From positions 46,920,012 through 46,984,011 of the forward strand of contig CM059971.1 in the NCBI GenBank assembly GCA_030490835.1: DNA of 64,000 bases, in the 5' to 3' direction. This document shows, piece by piece, positions 46,501-61,548 of the stretch; within the stretch, counting starts at the first letter, position 1, and each line of letters opens with the position of its first letter. The position numbers were made by a program, and so were the translations under genes. The DNA comes from Annona cherimola. Lineage: Eukaryota; Streptophyta; Magnoliopsida; Magnoliales; Annonaceae. The notes beneath the pieces are model-generated. The model was given only the letters and a program-made list of their open reading frames with translations. It was not told the DNA's origin and did not search any database.

Positions 46501-48059
46501 TAAGGAATTTTCAATAAACAAGAATTAACAACAATCCCTTGATTTTATTTACATTCGAACGACGACAAACGACTGTAAAAGCATTCAAATCGAATCAAAT
46601 GAATTCAGTCGGATAGAATGAACTTTCATTATCTAGAATTGAGTACAACTAAATCTAATTGAATTGATTTGACTGTAATGAGAACGAGTAAAATTTAACG
46701 AATTCAAATAGATTCAAAGAACCCGAATCGGACGTAAGAAACTTCAATAAACAAGAATTAACAATAATCCCTTATTTCGTTTGCATTTGAACGACAACAA
46801 ATGTCCTTAAAGGCGTTCGAATCGAATCAACTGAATTCAGTCGGACAGAATGAACTTTGATTATTTAGAATAGTGTACAACTCAATCTAATTGACTTAAT
46901 TTTACTGTAATGTGAACGAGTAAACTTTAACGCATTCTAATAGATTCAAAAGAACCGAATCGGAGGTAAGGAACTTCAATAAATAAGAACTAACAACAAT
47001 CCCTTGATTTCGTTTCCATTCGAACGACAACGGATGACCTTAAAGATGTTCGAATCGAATCAACTGAATTCAGTCGGATAGAATGAACATTGATTATTTA
47101 GAATAGTGTACAACTCAATCTAATTGACTTAATTTGACTGTAATGTGAACGAGTAAACTTTAACGCATTCCAATAGATTCAAAACAACCGAATCGGACGT
47201 AAGGAACTTCAATAAATAAGAACTAACAACAATCCCTTTATTTTGTTTGCATTTGAACGACAACAAATGACCTTAAAAGCATTCAAACCGAATCAAATGA
47301 ATTCAGTCGGATAGAATGAACTTTGATTATTTAGAATAGTGTACAACTCAATCTAATTGACTCGATTTGATTGTAATGAGAACAAGTAAACTTTAACGCA
47401 TTCCAATAGATTCAAAACAACCGAATCGGACGTAAGGAACTTTAATAAATAAGAATTAACAACAATCCCTTGATTTCGTTTGCATTTGAACGACAACGGA
47501 TGACGTTAAAGGCATTCATATCGAATCAAATGAATTGAGTTGGATAGAATGAACTTTGATTATTTAGAATAGTGTACAACCCAATCTAATTGACTTGATT
47601 TTACTGTAATGAGAACGAGTAAACTTTAACGCATTCTAATAGATTCAGAACAACCAAATCAGATGTAAGGAACTTCAATAAACAAGAATTAACAACAATC
47701 CCTTGATTTTATTTACATTCGAACGACAACGAACGACCTTAAAAGCATTGAAATCGAATCAAATGAATTCAGTCGGATAGAATGAACTTTGATTATTTAG
47801 AATAGTGTACAACTCAATCTAATTGACTTGATTTGACTGTAATTAGAACGAGTAAACTTTAAAGCATTCCATTAGATTCAAAACAACCAAATCGGACGTA
47901 AGGAACTTCAATAAACAAGAATTAACAACAATCCCTTGATTTCATTTACATTCGAACGACAACAAATGACCTTAAACGCATTCAAATCGAATCAACTGAA
48001 TTCAGTCGGATAGAATGAACTTTGATTATTTAGAATAGTGTACAACTGAATCTAATTGA

Positions 48060-49783
48060 CTTAATTTGACTGTAATGTGAACGAGTAAACTTTAACGCAT
48101 TCCAATAGATTCAAAACAACCGAATCGGACGTAACGAACTTCAATAAACCAGAATTGACAACAATCCCTTGATTTTATTTTAATTTGAATATTTAGAATA
48201 GTGTACAACTCAATCTAATTGACTTGATTTTATATTAATGAGAACGAGTAAACTTTAACGCATTCTAATAGATTCAAAACAACCAAATCGGATGTAAGGA
48301 ATTTTCAATAAACAAGAATTAACAACAATCCCTTGATTTTATTTACATTCGAACGACGACAAACGACTGTAAAAGCATTCAAATCGAATCAAATGAATTC
48401 AGTCGGATAGAATGAACTTTCATTATCTAGAATTGAGTACAACTAAATCTAATTGAATTGATTTGACTGTAATGAGAACGAGTAAAATTTAACGAATTCA
48501 AATAGATTCAAAGAACCCGAATCGGACGTAAGGAACTTCAATAAACAATAATTAACAATAATCCCTTATTTCGTTTGCATTTGAACGACAACAAATGTCC
48601 TTAAAGGCGTTCGAATCGAATCAACTGAATTCAGTCGGACAGAATGAACTTTGATTATTTAGAATAGTGTACAACTCAATCTAATTGACTTAATTTTACT
48701 GTAATGTGAACGAGTAAACTTTAACGCATTCTAATAGATTCAAAAGAACCGAATCGGATGTAAGGAACTTCAATAAATAAGAACTAGCGACAATCCCTTG
48801 ATTTCGTTTACATTCGAAGGACAACGGAGGACGTTAAAGGCATTCAAATCGAATCAAATGAATTGAGTTGGATAGAATGAACTTTGATTATTTAAAATAG
48901 TGTACAACTCAATCTAATTGACTTAATTTGACTGTAATGTGAACGAGTAAACTTTAACGCATTCCAATAGATTCAAAACAACCGAATCGGACGTAACGAA
49001 CTTCAATAAACCAGAATTGACAACAATCCCTTGATTTTATTTTAATTTGAATATTTAGAATAGTGTACAACTCAATCTAATTGACTTGATTTTATATTAA
49101 TGAGAACGAGTAAACTTTAACGCATTCTAATAGATTCAAAACAACCAAATCGGATGTAAGGAATTTTCAATAAACAAGAATTAACAACAATCCCTTGATT
49201 TTATTTACATTCGAACGACGACAAACGACTGTAAAAGCATTCAAATCGAATCAAATGAATTCAGTCGGATAGAATGAACTTTCATTATCTAGAATTGAGT
49301 ACAACTAAATCTAATTGAATTGATTTGACTGTAATGAGAACGAGTAAAATTTAACGAATTCAAATAGATTCAAAGAACCCGAATCGGACGTAAGGAACTT
49401 CAATAAACAATAATTAACAATAATCCCTTATTTCGTTTGCATTTGAACGACAACAAATGTCCTTAAAGGCGTTCGAATCGAATCAACTGAATTCAGTCGG
49501 ACAGAATGAACTTTGATTATTTAGAATAGTGTACAACTCAATCTAATTGACTTAATTTTACTGTAATGTGAACGAGTAAACTTTAACGCATTCTAATAGA
49601 TTCAAAAGAACCGAATCGGATGTAAGGAACTTCAATAAATAAGAACTAGCGACAATCCCTTGATTTCGTTTACATTCGAAGGACAACGGAGGACGTTAAA
49701 GGCATTCAAATCGAATCAAATGAATTGAGTTGGATAGAATGAACTTTGATTATTTAAAATAGTGTACAACTCAATCTAATTGA
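48060..49783 (+). repeat. Recent 862-bp tandem duplication
   Basis: Two nearly identical units, about 48060-48921 and 48922-49783, each hold four monomers, one shortened by about 69 bp (at 48185 and 49047). The private sequence GAAGGACAACGGAGGACG occurs in both, exactly 862 bp apart. A third relative of the shortened monomer lies at 46391. Confidence 0.85.
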
Positions 49784-50149
49784 CTTAATTTTACTGTAAT
49801 GTGAACGAGTAAACTTTAACGCATTCCAATAGATTCAAAACAACCGAATCGGACGTAAGGAACTTCAATAAATAAGAATATACAACAATCCATTGATTTC
49901 GTTTATATTCGAACGACAACGGATGACGTTAAAGGCATTTAAATCGACTCAAATGAATTGAGTTGGATAGAATGAACATTGATTATTTAGAGTAGTGTAC
50001 AACTCAATCTAATTGACTTAATTTCACTGTAATGAGAACGAGTAAACTTTAACGCATTCTAATAGATTCAAAACAACCAAATCGAACGTAAGGAACTTCA
50101 ATAACAAGAATTAACAACAATCCCATGATTTTATTTACATTCGAACGAC

Positions 50150-53030
50150 AACGAACTACGTTAAAAGCATTGAAATCGAATCAAATGAATTCAGTCGAAT
50201 AGGACGAAATTTGAATATTTAGAATAGTGTACAACTCAATCTAATTGACTTGATTTTATAGTAATGAGAACGAGTAAACTTTAACGCATTCTAATAGATT
50301 CAAAACAACCAAATCGGATGTAAGGAATTTTCAATAAACAAGAATTAACAACAATCCCTTGATTTTATTTACATTCGAACGACGACAAACGACTTTAAAA
50401 GCATTCAAATCGAATCAAATGAATTCAGTCGGATAGAATGAACTTCCATTATCTAGAATTGAGTACAACTAAATCTAATTGACTTGATTTGACTGTAATG
50501 AGAACGAGTAAAATTTAACGCATTCAAATAGATTCAAAGAACCCGAATCGAACGTAAGGAACTTAAATAAATAAGAATTAACAACAATCCCTTTATTTCG
50601 TTTGCATTTGAACGACAACAAATGTCCTTAAAGGTGTTCGAATCGAATCAACTGAATTCAGTCGGATAGAATGAACTTTGATTATTTAAAATAGTGTACA
50701 ACTCAATCTAATTGACTTAATTTGACTGTAATGTGAACGAGTAAACTTTAACGCATTCCAATAGATTCAAAACAACCGAATCGGATGTAAGGAACTTCAA
50801 TAAATAAGAACTAGCAACAATCCCTTGATTTCGTTTACATTCGAACGACAACGGAGGACGTTAAAGGCATTCAAATCGAATCAAATGAATTGAGGTGGAC
50901 AGAATGAACTTTGATTATTTAAAATAGTGTACAACTCAATCTAATTGACTTAATTTTACTGTAATGTGAACGAGTAAACTTTAACGCATTTCAATAGATT
51001 CAAAACAACCGAATCGGACGTAAGGAACTTCAATAAACAAGAATTAACAACAATCCCATGATTTTATTTACATTCGAACGACAACGAACGACCTTAAAAG
51101 CATTGAAATCGAATCAAATGAATTCAGTCGAATAGAACGAAATTAGAATATTTAGAATAGTGTACAACTCAATCTAATTGACTTGATTTTATAGTAATGA
51201 GAACGAGTAAACTTTAACGCATTCTAATAGATTCAAAACAACCAAATCGGATGTAAGGAATTTTCAATAAACAAGAATTAACAACAATCCCTTGATTTTA
51301 TTTACATTCGAACGACGACAAACGACTTTAAAAGCATTCAAATCGAATCAAATGAATTCAGTCGGATAGAATGAACTTTCATTATCTAGAATTGAGTACA
51401 ACTAAATCTAATTGACTTGATTTGACTGTAATGAGAACGAGTAAAATTTAACGCATTCAAATAGATTCAAAGAACCCGAATCGGACGTAAGGAACTTCAA
51501 TAAACAAGAATTAACAATAATCCCTTTATTTCGTTTGCATTTGAACGACAACAAATGTCCTTAAAGGCGTTCGAATCGAATCAACTGAATTCAGTCGGAC
51601 AGAATGAACTTTGATTATTTAGAATAGTGTACAACTCAATCTAATTGACTTAATTTGACTGTAATGTGAACGAGTAAACTTTAACGCATTCCAATAGATT
51701 CAAAACAACCGAATCGGATGTAAGGAACTTCAATAAATAAGAACTAGCAACAATCCCTTGATTTCGTTTACATTCGAACGACAACGGAGGACGTTAAAGG
51801 CATTCAAATCGAATCAAATGAATTGAGGTGGATAGAATGAACTTTGATTATTTAAAATAGTGTACAACTCAATCTAATTGACTTAATTTTACTGTAATGT
51901 GAACGAGTAAACTTTAACGCATTTCAATAGATTCAAAACAACCGAATCGGACGTAAGGAACTTCAATAAACAAGAATTAACAACAATCCCATGATTTTAT
52001 TTACATTCGAACGACAACGAACGACCTTAAAAGCATTGAAATCGAATCAAATGAATTCAGTCGAATAGAACGAAATTAGAATATTTAGAATAGTGTACAA
52101 CTCAATCTAATTGACTTGATTTTATAGTAATGAGAACGAGTAAACTTTAACGCATTCTAATAGATTCAAAACAACCAAATCGGATGTAAGGAATTTTCAA
52201 TAAACAAGAATTAACAACAATCCCTTGATTTTATTTACATTCGAACGACGACAAACGACTTTAAAAGCATTCAAATCGAATCAAATGAATTCATTCGGAT
52301 AGAACGAATTTTCATTATCTAGAATTGAGTACAACTAAATCTAGTTGACTTGATTTGACTGTAATGAGAACGAGTAAAATTTAACGCATTCAAATAAATT
52401 CAAAGAACCCGAATCGGACGTAAGGAACTTCAATAAACCAGAATTAACAATAATCCCTTTATTTCGTTCGCATTTGAACGACAACAAATGTCCTTAAAGG
52501 CGTTCGAATCGAATCAACTGAATTCGGTCGGACAGAATGAACTTTGATTATTTAGAATAGTGTACAACTCAATCTAATTGACTTAATTTTACTGTAATGT
52601 GAACGAGTAAACTTTAACGCATTCCAATAGATTCAAAACAACCGAATCGGATGTAAGGAACTTCAATAAATAAGAACTAGCAACAATCCCTTGATTTCGT
52701 TTACATTCGAACGACAACGGAGGACGTTAAAGGCATTCAAATCGAATCAAATGAATTGAGTTGGATAGAATGAACTTTGATTATTTAAAATAGTGTACAA
52801 CTCAATCTAATTGACTTAATTTTACTGTAATGTGAACGAGTAAACTTTAACGCATTCCAATAGATTCAAAACAACCGAATCGGACGTAAGGAACTTCAAT
52901 AAACAAGAATTAACAACAATCCCATGATTTTATTTACATTCGAACGACAACGAACGACCTTAAAAGCATTGAAATCGAATCAAATGAATTCAATCGAATA
53001 GAACGAAATTTGAATATTTAGAATAGTGTA
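50150..53030 (+). repeat. Tetrameric higher-order repeat, 933 bp
   Basis: The marker AATTTGAATATTTAG or AATTAGAATATTTAG in a GAACGAAAT context occurs at 50208, 51141, 52074 and 53007, always 933 bp apart (four monomers). The pattern returns at 56268 and 57200 (932 bp, one base lost near 56462). Confidence 0.87.
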
Positions 53031-56000
53031 CAACTCAATCTAATTGACTTGATTTTATAGTAATGAGAACGAGTAAACTTTAACGCATTCCAATAGATTC
53101 AAAACAACCGAATCGGATGTAAGGAACTTCAATAAATAAGAACTAGCAATAATCCCTTGATTTCGTTTACATTCGAACGACAACGGAGGACGTTAAAGGC
53201 ATTCAAATCGAATCAAATGAATTGAGGTGGATAGAATGAACTTTGATTATTTAAAACAGTGTACAACTCAATCTAATTGACTTAATTTTACTGTAATGTG
53301 AACGAGTAAACTTTAACGCATTCCAATAGATTCAAAACAACCGAATCGGACGTAAGGAACTACAATAAATAAGAATTAACAACAATCCCTTGATTTTATT
53401 TACATTCGAACGACAACGAACGACCTTAAAAGCATTGAAATCGAATCAAATGAATTCAGTCGGATAGAATGAATTTTGATTATTTAGAATAGTGCACAAC
53501 TCAATCTAATTGACTTGATTTTACAGTAATGAGAACGAGTAAACTTTAACGCATTCTAATAAATTCAAAAAACCCAAATCGGATGTAAGGAACTTCAATA
53601 AACAAGAATTAACAACTATCCCTTGATTTTATTTACATTCGAACGACAACAAACGACCTTAAAAGCATTGAAATCGAATCAAATGAATTAATTCGGATAG
53701 AAGGAACTTTGATTATTTAGAATAGTGTACAACTCAATCTAATTGACTTAATTTGACTGTAATGAGAACGAGTAAACTTTAAAGCATTCCAATAGATTCA
53801 AAGCAACCGAATCGGACGGAAGGAACTCCAATAAATAAGAATTAACAACAATCCCTTTATTTTGTTTGCATTTGAACGACAACAAATGACCTTAAAGGCG
53901 TTCGAATCGAATCAACTGAATTCAGTCGGATAGAATGAACTTTGATTATTTAGAATAGTGTATTACTCAATCTAATTGACTTAATTTGACTATAATGTAA
54001 ACGAGTAAACTTTAACGCATTCCAATAGATTCAAACAACCGAATAGGACGTATGGAACTTCAACAAATAAGAACTAACAATAATCCCTAGATTTCGTTTG
54101 CATACGAACGACAACGGATGACGTTGAAGACATTCAAATCGAATCAAACGAATTGAGTTGGATAGAATGACCTTTGATTATTTAGAAAGTGTACAACTCA
54201 ATCTAATTGACTTGATTTTACTGTAATGAGAACGAGTAAACTTTAACGCATTCTAATAGATTCAAAACAACCAAATCGGATGTAAGGAACTTCAATAAAC
54301 AAGAATTAACAACTATCCCTTGATTTTATTTACATTCGAACGACAACGAACGACCATAAAAGCATTGAAATCGAATCAAATGAATTAATTCGGATAGAAC
54401 GAACTTTGATTATTTAGAATAGTGTACAACTCAATCTAATTGACTTTATTTGACTGTAATGAGAACGAGTAAACTTTAACGCATTCTAATAGATTCAAAA
54501 CAACCAAATCGAACGTAAGGAACTTCAATAAACAAGAATTAACAACAATCCCTTGATTTTATTTACATTCGAACGACAACGAACGACCTTAAAAGCATTG
54601 AAATCTAATCAAATGAATTCAGTCGGATAGAATGAATTTTGATTATTTAGAATAGTGTACAACTCAATCTAATTGACTTGATTTTACAGTAATGAGAACG
54701 AGTAAACTTTAACGCATTCTAATACTTTCAAAAAACCCAAATCGGATGTAAGAAACTTCAATAAACAAGAATTAACAACAATCCCTTGATTTTATTTACA
54801 TTCGAACGACAACGAACTACCTTAAAAGCATTGAAATCGATTCAAATGAATTCAGTCGGATAGAATGAACTTTGATTATTTAGAATAGTGTTCAACTCAA
54901 TCTAATTGACTTGATTTGACTGTAATTAGAACGAGTAAACTTTAAAGCATTCCATTAGATTCAAAAAAACCAAATCGGACGTAAGGAACTTCAATAAACA
55001 AGAATTAACAACAATCCCTTGATTTCATTTACATTCAAACGACAAAAAAGAACCTTAAACGCATTCAAATCGAATCAACTGAATTCAGTCGGATAGAATG
55101 AACTTTGATTATTTAGAATAGTGTACAACTCAATCTAATTGACTTAATTTGACTGTAATGTGAACGAGTAAACTTTAACGCATTCCAATAGATTCAAAAC
55201 AACCGAATCGGATGTAAGGAACTTCAATAAATAAGAACTAGCAACAATCCCTTGATTTCGTTTACATTCGAACGACAACGGAGGACGTTAAAGGCATTCA
55301 AATCGAATCAAATGAATTGAGGTGGATAGAATGAACTTTGATTATTTAAAATAGTGTACAACTCAATCTAATTGACTTAATTTTACTGTAATGTGAACGA
55401 GTAAACTTTAACGCATTCTAATAGATTCAAAACAACCAAATCGGATGTAAGGAATTTTCAATAAACAAGAATTAACAACAATCCCTTGATTTTATTTACA
55501 TTCGAACGACGACAAACGACTTTAAAAGCATTCAAATCGAATCAAATGAATTCATTCGGATAGAATGAACTTTCATTATCTAGAATTGAGTACAACTAAA
55601 TCTAATTGACTTGATTTGACTGTAATGAGAACGAGTAAAATTTAACGCATTCAAATAGATTCAAAGAACCCGAATCGGATGTAAGGAACTTAAATAAATA
55701 AGAATTAACAACAATCCCTTTATTTCGTTTGCATTTGAACGACAACAAATGTCCTTAAAGGTGTTCGAATCGAATCAACTGAATTCAGTCGGATAGAATG
55801 AACTTTGATTATTTAGAATAGTGTACAACTCAATCTAATTGACTTAATTTGACTGTAATGTGAACGAGTAAACTTTAACGCATTCCAATAGATTCAAAAC
55901 AACCGAATCGGATGTAAGGAACTTCAATAAATAAGAACTAGCAACAATCCCTTGATTTCGTTTACATTCGAACGACAACGGAGGACGTTAAAGGCATTCA

Positions 56001-59000
56001 AATCGAATCAAATGAATTGAGGTGGATAGAATGAACTTTGATTATTTAAAATAGTGTACAACTCAATCTAATTGACTTAATTTTACTGTAATGTGAACGA
56101 GTAAACTTTAACGCATTCCAATAGATTCAAAACAACCGAATCGGACGTAAGGAACTTCAATAAACAAGAATTAACAACAATCCCATGATTTTATTTACAT
56201 TCGAACGACAACGAACGACCTTAAAAGCATTGAAATCGAATCAAATGAATTCAGTCGAATAGAACGAAATTAGAATATTTAGAATAGTGTACAACTCAAT
56301 CTAATTGACTTGATTTTATAGTAATGAGAACGAGTAAACTTTAACGCATTCTAATAGATTCAAAACAACCAAATCGGATGTAAGGAATTTTCAATAAACA
56401 AGAATTAACAACAATCCCTTGATTTTATTTACATTCGAACGACGACAAACGACTTTAAAAGCTTCAAATCGAATCAAATGAATTCATTCGGATAGAATGA
56501 ATTTTCATTATCTAGAATTGAGTACAACTAAATCTAATTGATTTGATTTGACTGTAATGAGAACGAGTAAAATTTAACGCATTCAAATAGATTCAAAGAA
56601 CCCGAATCGGACGTAAGGAACTTCAATAAACAAGAATTAACAATAATCCCTTTATTTCGTTTGCATTTGAACGACAACAAATGTCCTTAAAGGCGTTCGA
56701 ATCGAATCAACTGAATTCAGTCGGACAGAATGAACTTTGATTATTTAGAATAGTGTACAACTCAATCTAATTGACTTAATTTTACTGTAATGTGAACGAG
56801 TAAACTTTAACGCATTCCAATAGATTCAAAACAACCGAATCGGATGTAAGGAACTTCAATAAATAAGAACTAGCAACAATCCCTTGATTTCGTTTACATT
56901 CGAACGACAACGGAGGACGTTAAAGGCATTCAAATCGAATCAAATGAATTGAGTTGGATAGAATGAACTTTGATTATTTAAAATAGTGTACAACTCAATC
57001 TAATTGACTTAATTTTACTGTAATGTGAACGAGTAAACTTTAACGCATTCCAATAGATTCAAAACAACCGAATCGGACGTAAGGAACTTCAATAAACAAG
57101 AATTAACAACAATCCCATGATTTTATTTACATTCGAACGACAACGAACGACCTTAAAAGCATTGAAATCGAATCAAATGAATTCAATCGAATAGAACGAA
57201 ATTTGAATATTTAGAATAGTGTACAACACAATCTAATTGACTTGATTTTATAGTAATGAGAACGAGTAAACTTTAACGCATTCCAATAGATTCAAAACAA
57301 ACGAATCGGATGTAAGGAACTTCAATAAATAAGAACTAGCAATAATCCCTTGATTTCGTTTACATTCGAACGACAACGGAGGACGTTAAAGGCATTCAAA
57401 TCGAATCAAATGAATTGAGGTGGATAGAATGAACTTTGATTATTTAAAACAGTGTACAACTCAATCTAATTGACTTAATTTTACTGTAATGTGAACGAGT
57501 AAACTTTAACGCATTCCAATAGATTCAAAACAACCGAATCGGACGTAAGGAACTACAATAAATAAGAATTAACAACAATCCCTTGATTTTATTTACATTC
57601 GAACGACAACGAACGACCTTAAAAGCATTGAAATCGAATCAAATGAATTCAGTCGGATAGAATGAATTTTGATTATTTAGAATAGTGCACAACTCAATCT
57701 AATTGACTTGATTTTACAGTAATGAGAACGAGTAAACTTTAACGCATTCTAATAAATTCAAAAAACCCAAATCGGATGTAAGGAACTTCAATAAACAAGA
57801 ATTAACAACTATCCCTTGATTTTATTTACATTCGAACGACAACAAACGACCTTAAAAGCATTGAAATCGAATCAAATGAATTAATTCGGATAGAAGGAAC
57901 TTTGATTATTTAGAATAGTGTACAACTCAATCTAATTGACTTAATTTGACTGTAATGAGAACGAGTAAACTTTAAAGCATTCCAATAGATTCAAAGCAAC
58001 CGAATCGGACGGAAGGAACTCCAATAAATAAGAATTAACAACAATCCCTTTATTTTGTTTGCATTTGAACGACAACAAATGACCTTAAAGGCGTTCGAAT
58101 CGAATCAACTGAATTCAGTCGGATAGAATGAACTTTGATTATTTAGAATAGTGTATTACTCAATCTAATTGACTTAATTTGACTATAATGTAAACGAGTA
58201 AACTTTAACGCATTCCAATAGATTCAAACAACCGAATAGGACGTATGGAACTTCAACAAATAAGAACTAACAATAATCCCTAGATTTCGTTTGCATACGA
58301 ACGACAACGGATGACGTTGAAGACATTCCAATCGAATCAAACGAATTGAGTTGGATAGAATGACCTTTGATTATTTAGAAAGTGTACAACTCAATCTAAT
58401 TGACTTGATTTTACTGTAATGAGAACGAGTAAACTTTAACGCATTCTAATAGATTCAAAACAACCAAATCGGATGTAAGGAACTTCAATAAACAAGAATT
58501 AACAACTATCCCTTGATTTTATTTACATTCGAACGACAACGAACGACCATAAAAGCATTGAAATCGAATCAAATGAATTAATTCGGATAGAACGAACTTT
58601 GATTATTTAGAATAGTGTACAACTCAATCTAATTGACTTTATTTGACTGTAATGAGAACGAGTAAACTTTAACGCATTCTAATAGATTCAAAACAACCAA
58701 ATCGAACGTAAGGAACTTCAATAAACAAGAATTAACAACAATCCCTTGATTTTATTTACATTCGAACGACAACGAACGACCTTAAAAGCATTGAAATCAA
58801 ATCAAATGAATTCAGTCGGATAGAATGAATTTTGATTATTTAGAATAGTGTACAACTCAATCTAATTGACTTGATTTTACAGTAATGAGAACGAGTAAAC
58901 TTTAACGCATTCTAATACATTCAAAAAACCCAAATCGGATGTAAGAAACTTCAATAAACAAGAATTAACAACAATCCCTTGATTTTATTTACATTCGAAC

Positions 59001-59325
59001 GTCAACGAACGACCTTAAAAGCATTGAAATCGATTCAAATGAATTCAGTCGGATAGAATGAACTTTGATTATTTAGAATAGTGTTCAACTCAATCTAATT
59101 GACTTGATTTGACTGTAATTAGAACGAGTAAACTTTAATGCATTCCATTAGATTCAAAAAAACCAAATCGGACGTAAGGAACTTCAATAAACAAGAATTA
59201 ACAACAATCCCTTGATTTCATTTACATTCGAACGACAAAAAAGAACCTTAAACGCATTCAAATCGAATCAACTGAATTCAGTCGGATAGAATGAACTTTG
59301 ATTATTTAGAATAGTGTACAACTCA
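51967..59325 (+). repeat. Multi-kilobase segmental duplication inside the array (offset 4193 bp)
   Basis: About 51967-55130 and 56160-59325 match at a constant offset of 4193 bp (18 monomers). Shared private variants: GTGCACAAC (53492/57685), GTGTATTACTC (53958/58151), CCCTAGATTTCGTTTGCATA (54085/58278), ACGACAAAAAAGAACC (about 55040/59232). The copies part after about 59325. Confidence 0.83.
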
Positions 59326-61548
59326 ATCTAATTGACTCGATTTGATTGTAATGAGAACAAGTAAACTTTAACGCATTCCAATAGATTCAAAACAACCGAA
59401 TTGGATGTAAGGAACATCAATAAACAAGAATTAACAACAATCCCTTGATTTTATTTTTATTTGAACGACAACAAATGACATTAAAAGCATTCAAATCGAA
59501 TCAAATGAATTCAGTCGGATAGAATGAACTTTCATTATCTACAATTGAGTGCAACTAAATCTAATTGACTTGATTTCACTGTAATGAGAATGAGTAAACT
59601 TTAATGCAATCCAATAGATTCAAAGCAACCGAATCGGACGTAAGGAACTTCAATAAATAAGAATTAACAACAATCCCTTTATTTCGTTTGCATTGGAACG
59701 ACAACAAATGACCTGAAAGGCATTCGAATCGAATCAACTGAATTCAGTCGGATAGAATGAACTTTGATTATTTAGAATAGTGTACAACTCAATCTAATTG
59801 ACTTAATTTGACTGTAATGTGAATAAGTAAAATTTAACGCATTCCAATAGATTCAAAACAAACGAATCGGACGTAAGGAACTTCAATAAATAAGAACTAA
59901 CAACAATTCCTTAATTTTGTTTACATTCGAACGACAACGGATGACGTTAAAGGCATTCAAATCGAATCAAATGAATTGAGTTGGATGAAATGAACTTTGA
60001 TTATTTATAATAGTATACAACTCAATCTAATTGACTTGATTTGATTGTAATGAGAACAAGTAAACTTTAACGCATTAAAATAGATTCAAAACAACCGAAT
60101 CGGACGTAAGGAACTTCAATAAACAAGAATTAACAACTATCCCTTGATTTTATTTACATTCGAACGACCTTAAAAGCATTGAAATCGAATCAAATGAATT
60201 CAGTCGGATAGATCGAACTTTGATTATTTAGAATAGTGTACAACTCAATCTAATTGACTTGATTTGATTGTAATGAGAACAAGTAAACTTTAACGCATTC
60301 TAATAGATTCAAAACAACCAAATCGGATGTAAGGAATTTTCAATAAATAAGAATTAACAACAATCCCTTGATTTTATATACATTCGAACGACAACGAACG
60401 ACCTTAAAAGCATTGAAATCGAATCAAATGAATTCGGTCGGATAGAATGAACTTTGATTATTTAGAATAGTGTACAACTCAATCTAATTGACTTGATTTT
60501 ATAGTAATGAGAACGAGTAAACTTTAACACATTCTAATAAATTCAAAAAACCCAAATCGGATGTAAGGAACTTCAATAAACAAGAATTAACAATTATCCC
60601 TTGATTTTATTTACATTCGAACGACAACGAACGACCTTAAAAGCATTGAAATAGAATCAAATGAATTCAGTCGGATAAAATGAACTTTGATTATTTAGAA
60701 TAGTGTACAACTCAATCTAATTGACTTGATTTGACTGTAATTAGAACGAGTAAACTTTAAAGAATTCCAATAGATTCAAAACAACCAAATCGGACGTAAG
60801 GAACTTCAATAAACATGACTTAACAACAATCCCTTGATTTCATTTACATTCGAACGACAACAAATGACCTTAAACGCATTCAAATCGAATCAACTGAATT
60901 CAGTCGGATAGAATGAACTTTGATTATTTAGAATAGTGTACAACTCAATCTAATTGACTTGATTTGATTGTAATGAGAACAAGTAAACTTTAACGCATTC
61001 CAATAGATTCAAAACAACCGAATCGGACGTAAGGAACTTCAATAAACAAGAATTAACAACAATCCCTTGATTTTATTTTCAATTGAACGACAACAAATGA
61101 CATTAAAAGCATTCAAATCAAATCAAATGAATTCAGTCGGATAGAATGAACTTTCATTATCTTCAATTGAGTGCAACTAAATCTAATTGACTTGATTTGA
61201 CTGTAATGAGAACGAGTAAACTTTAACGCATTCCTGTAGATTCAAAGCAACCGAATCGGACGTATGGAACTTCAATAAATAAGAATTAACAACAATCCCT
61301 TTATTTCATTTGCATTTGAACGACAACAAATGACCTGAAAGGAGTTCGAATCGAATCAACTGAATTTAGTCGGATAGAATGAACTTTGATTATTTAGAAT
61401 AGTGTACAACTCAATCTAAGTGACTTAATTTGACTGTAATGTTAACGAGTAAACTTTAACGCATTCAAATAGATTCAAACCAACCGAATCCCACGTAAGG
61501 AACTTCAATAAATAAGAACTAACAACAATCCCTTAATTTTGTTTACAT

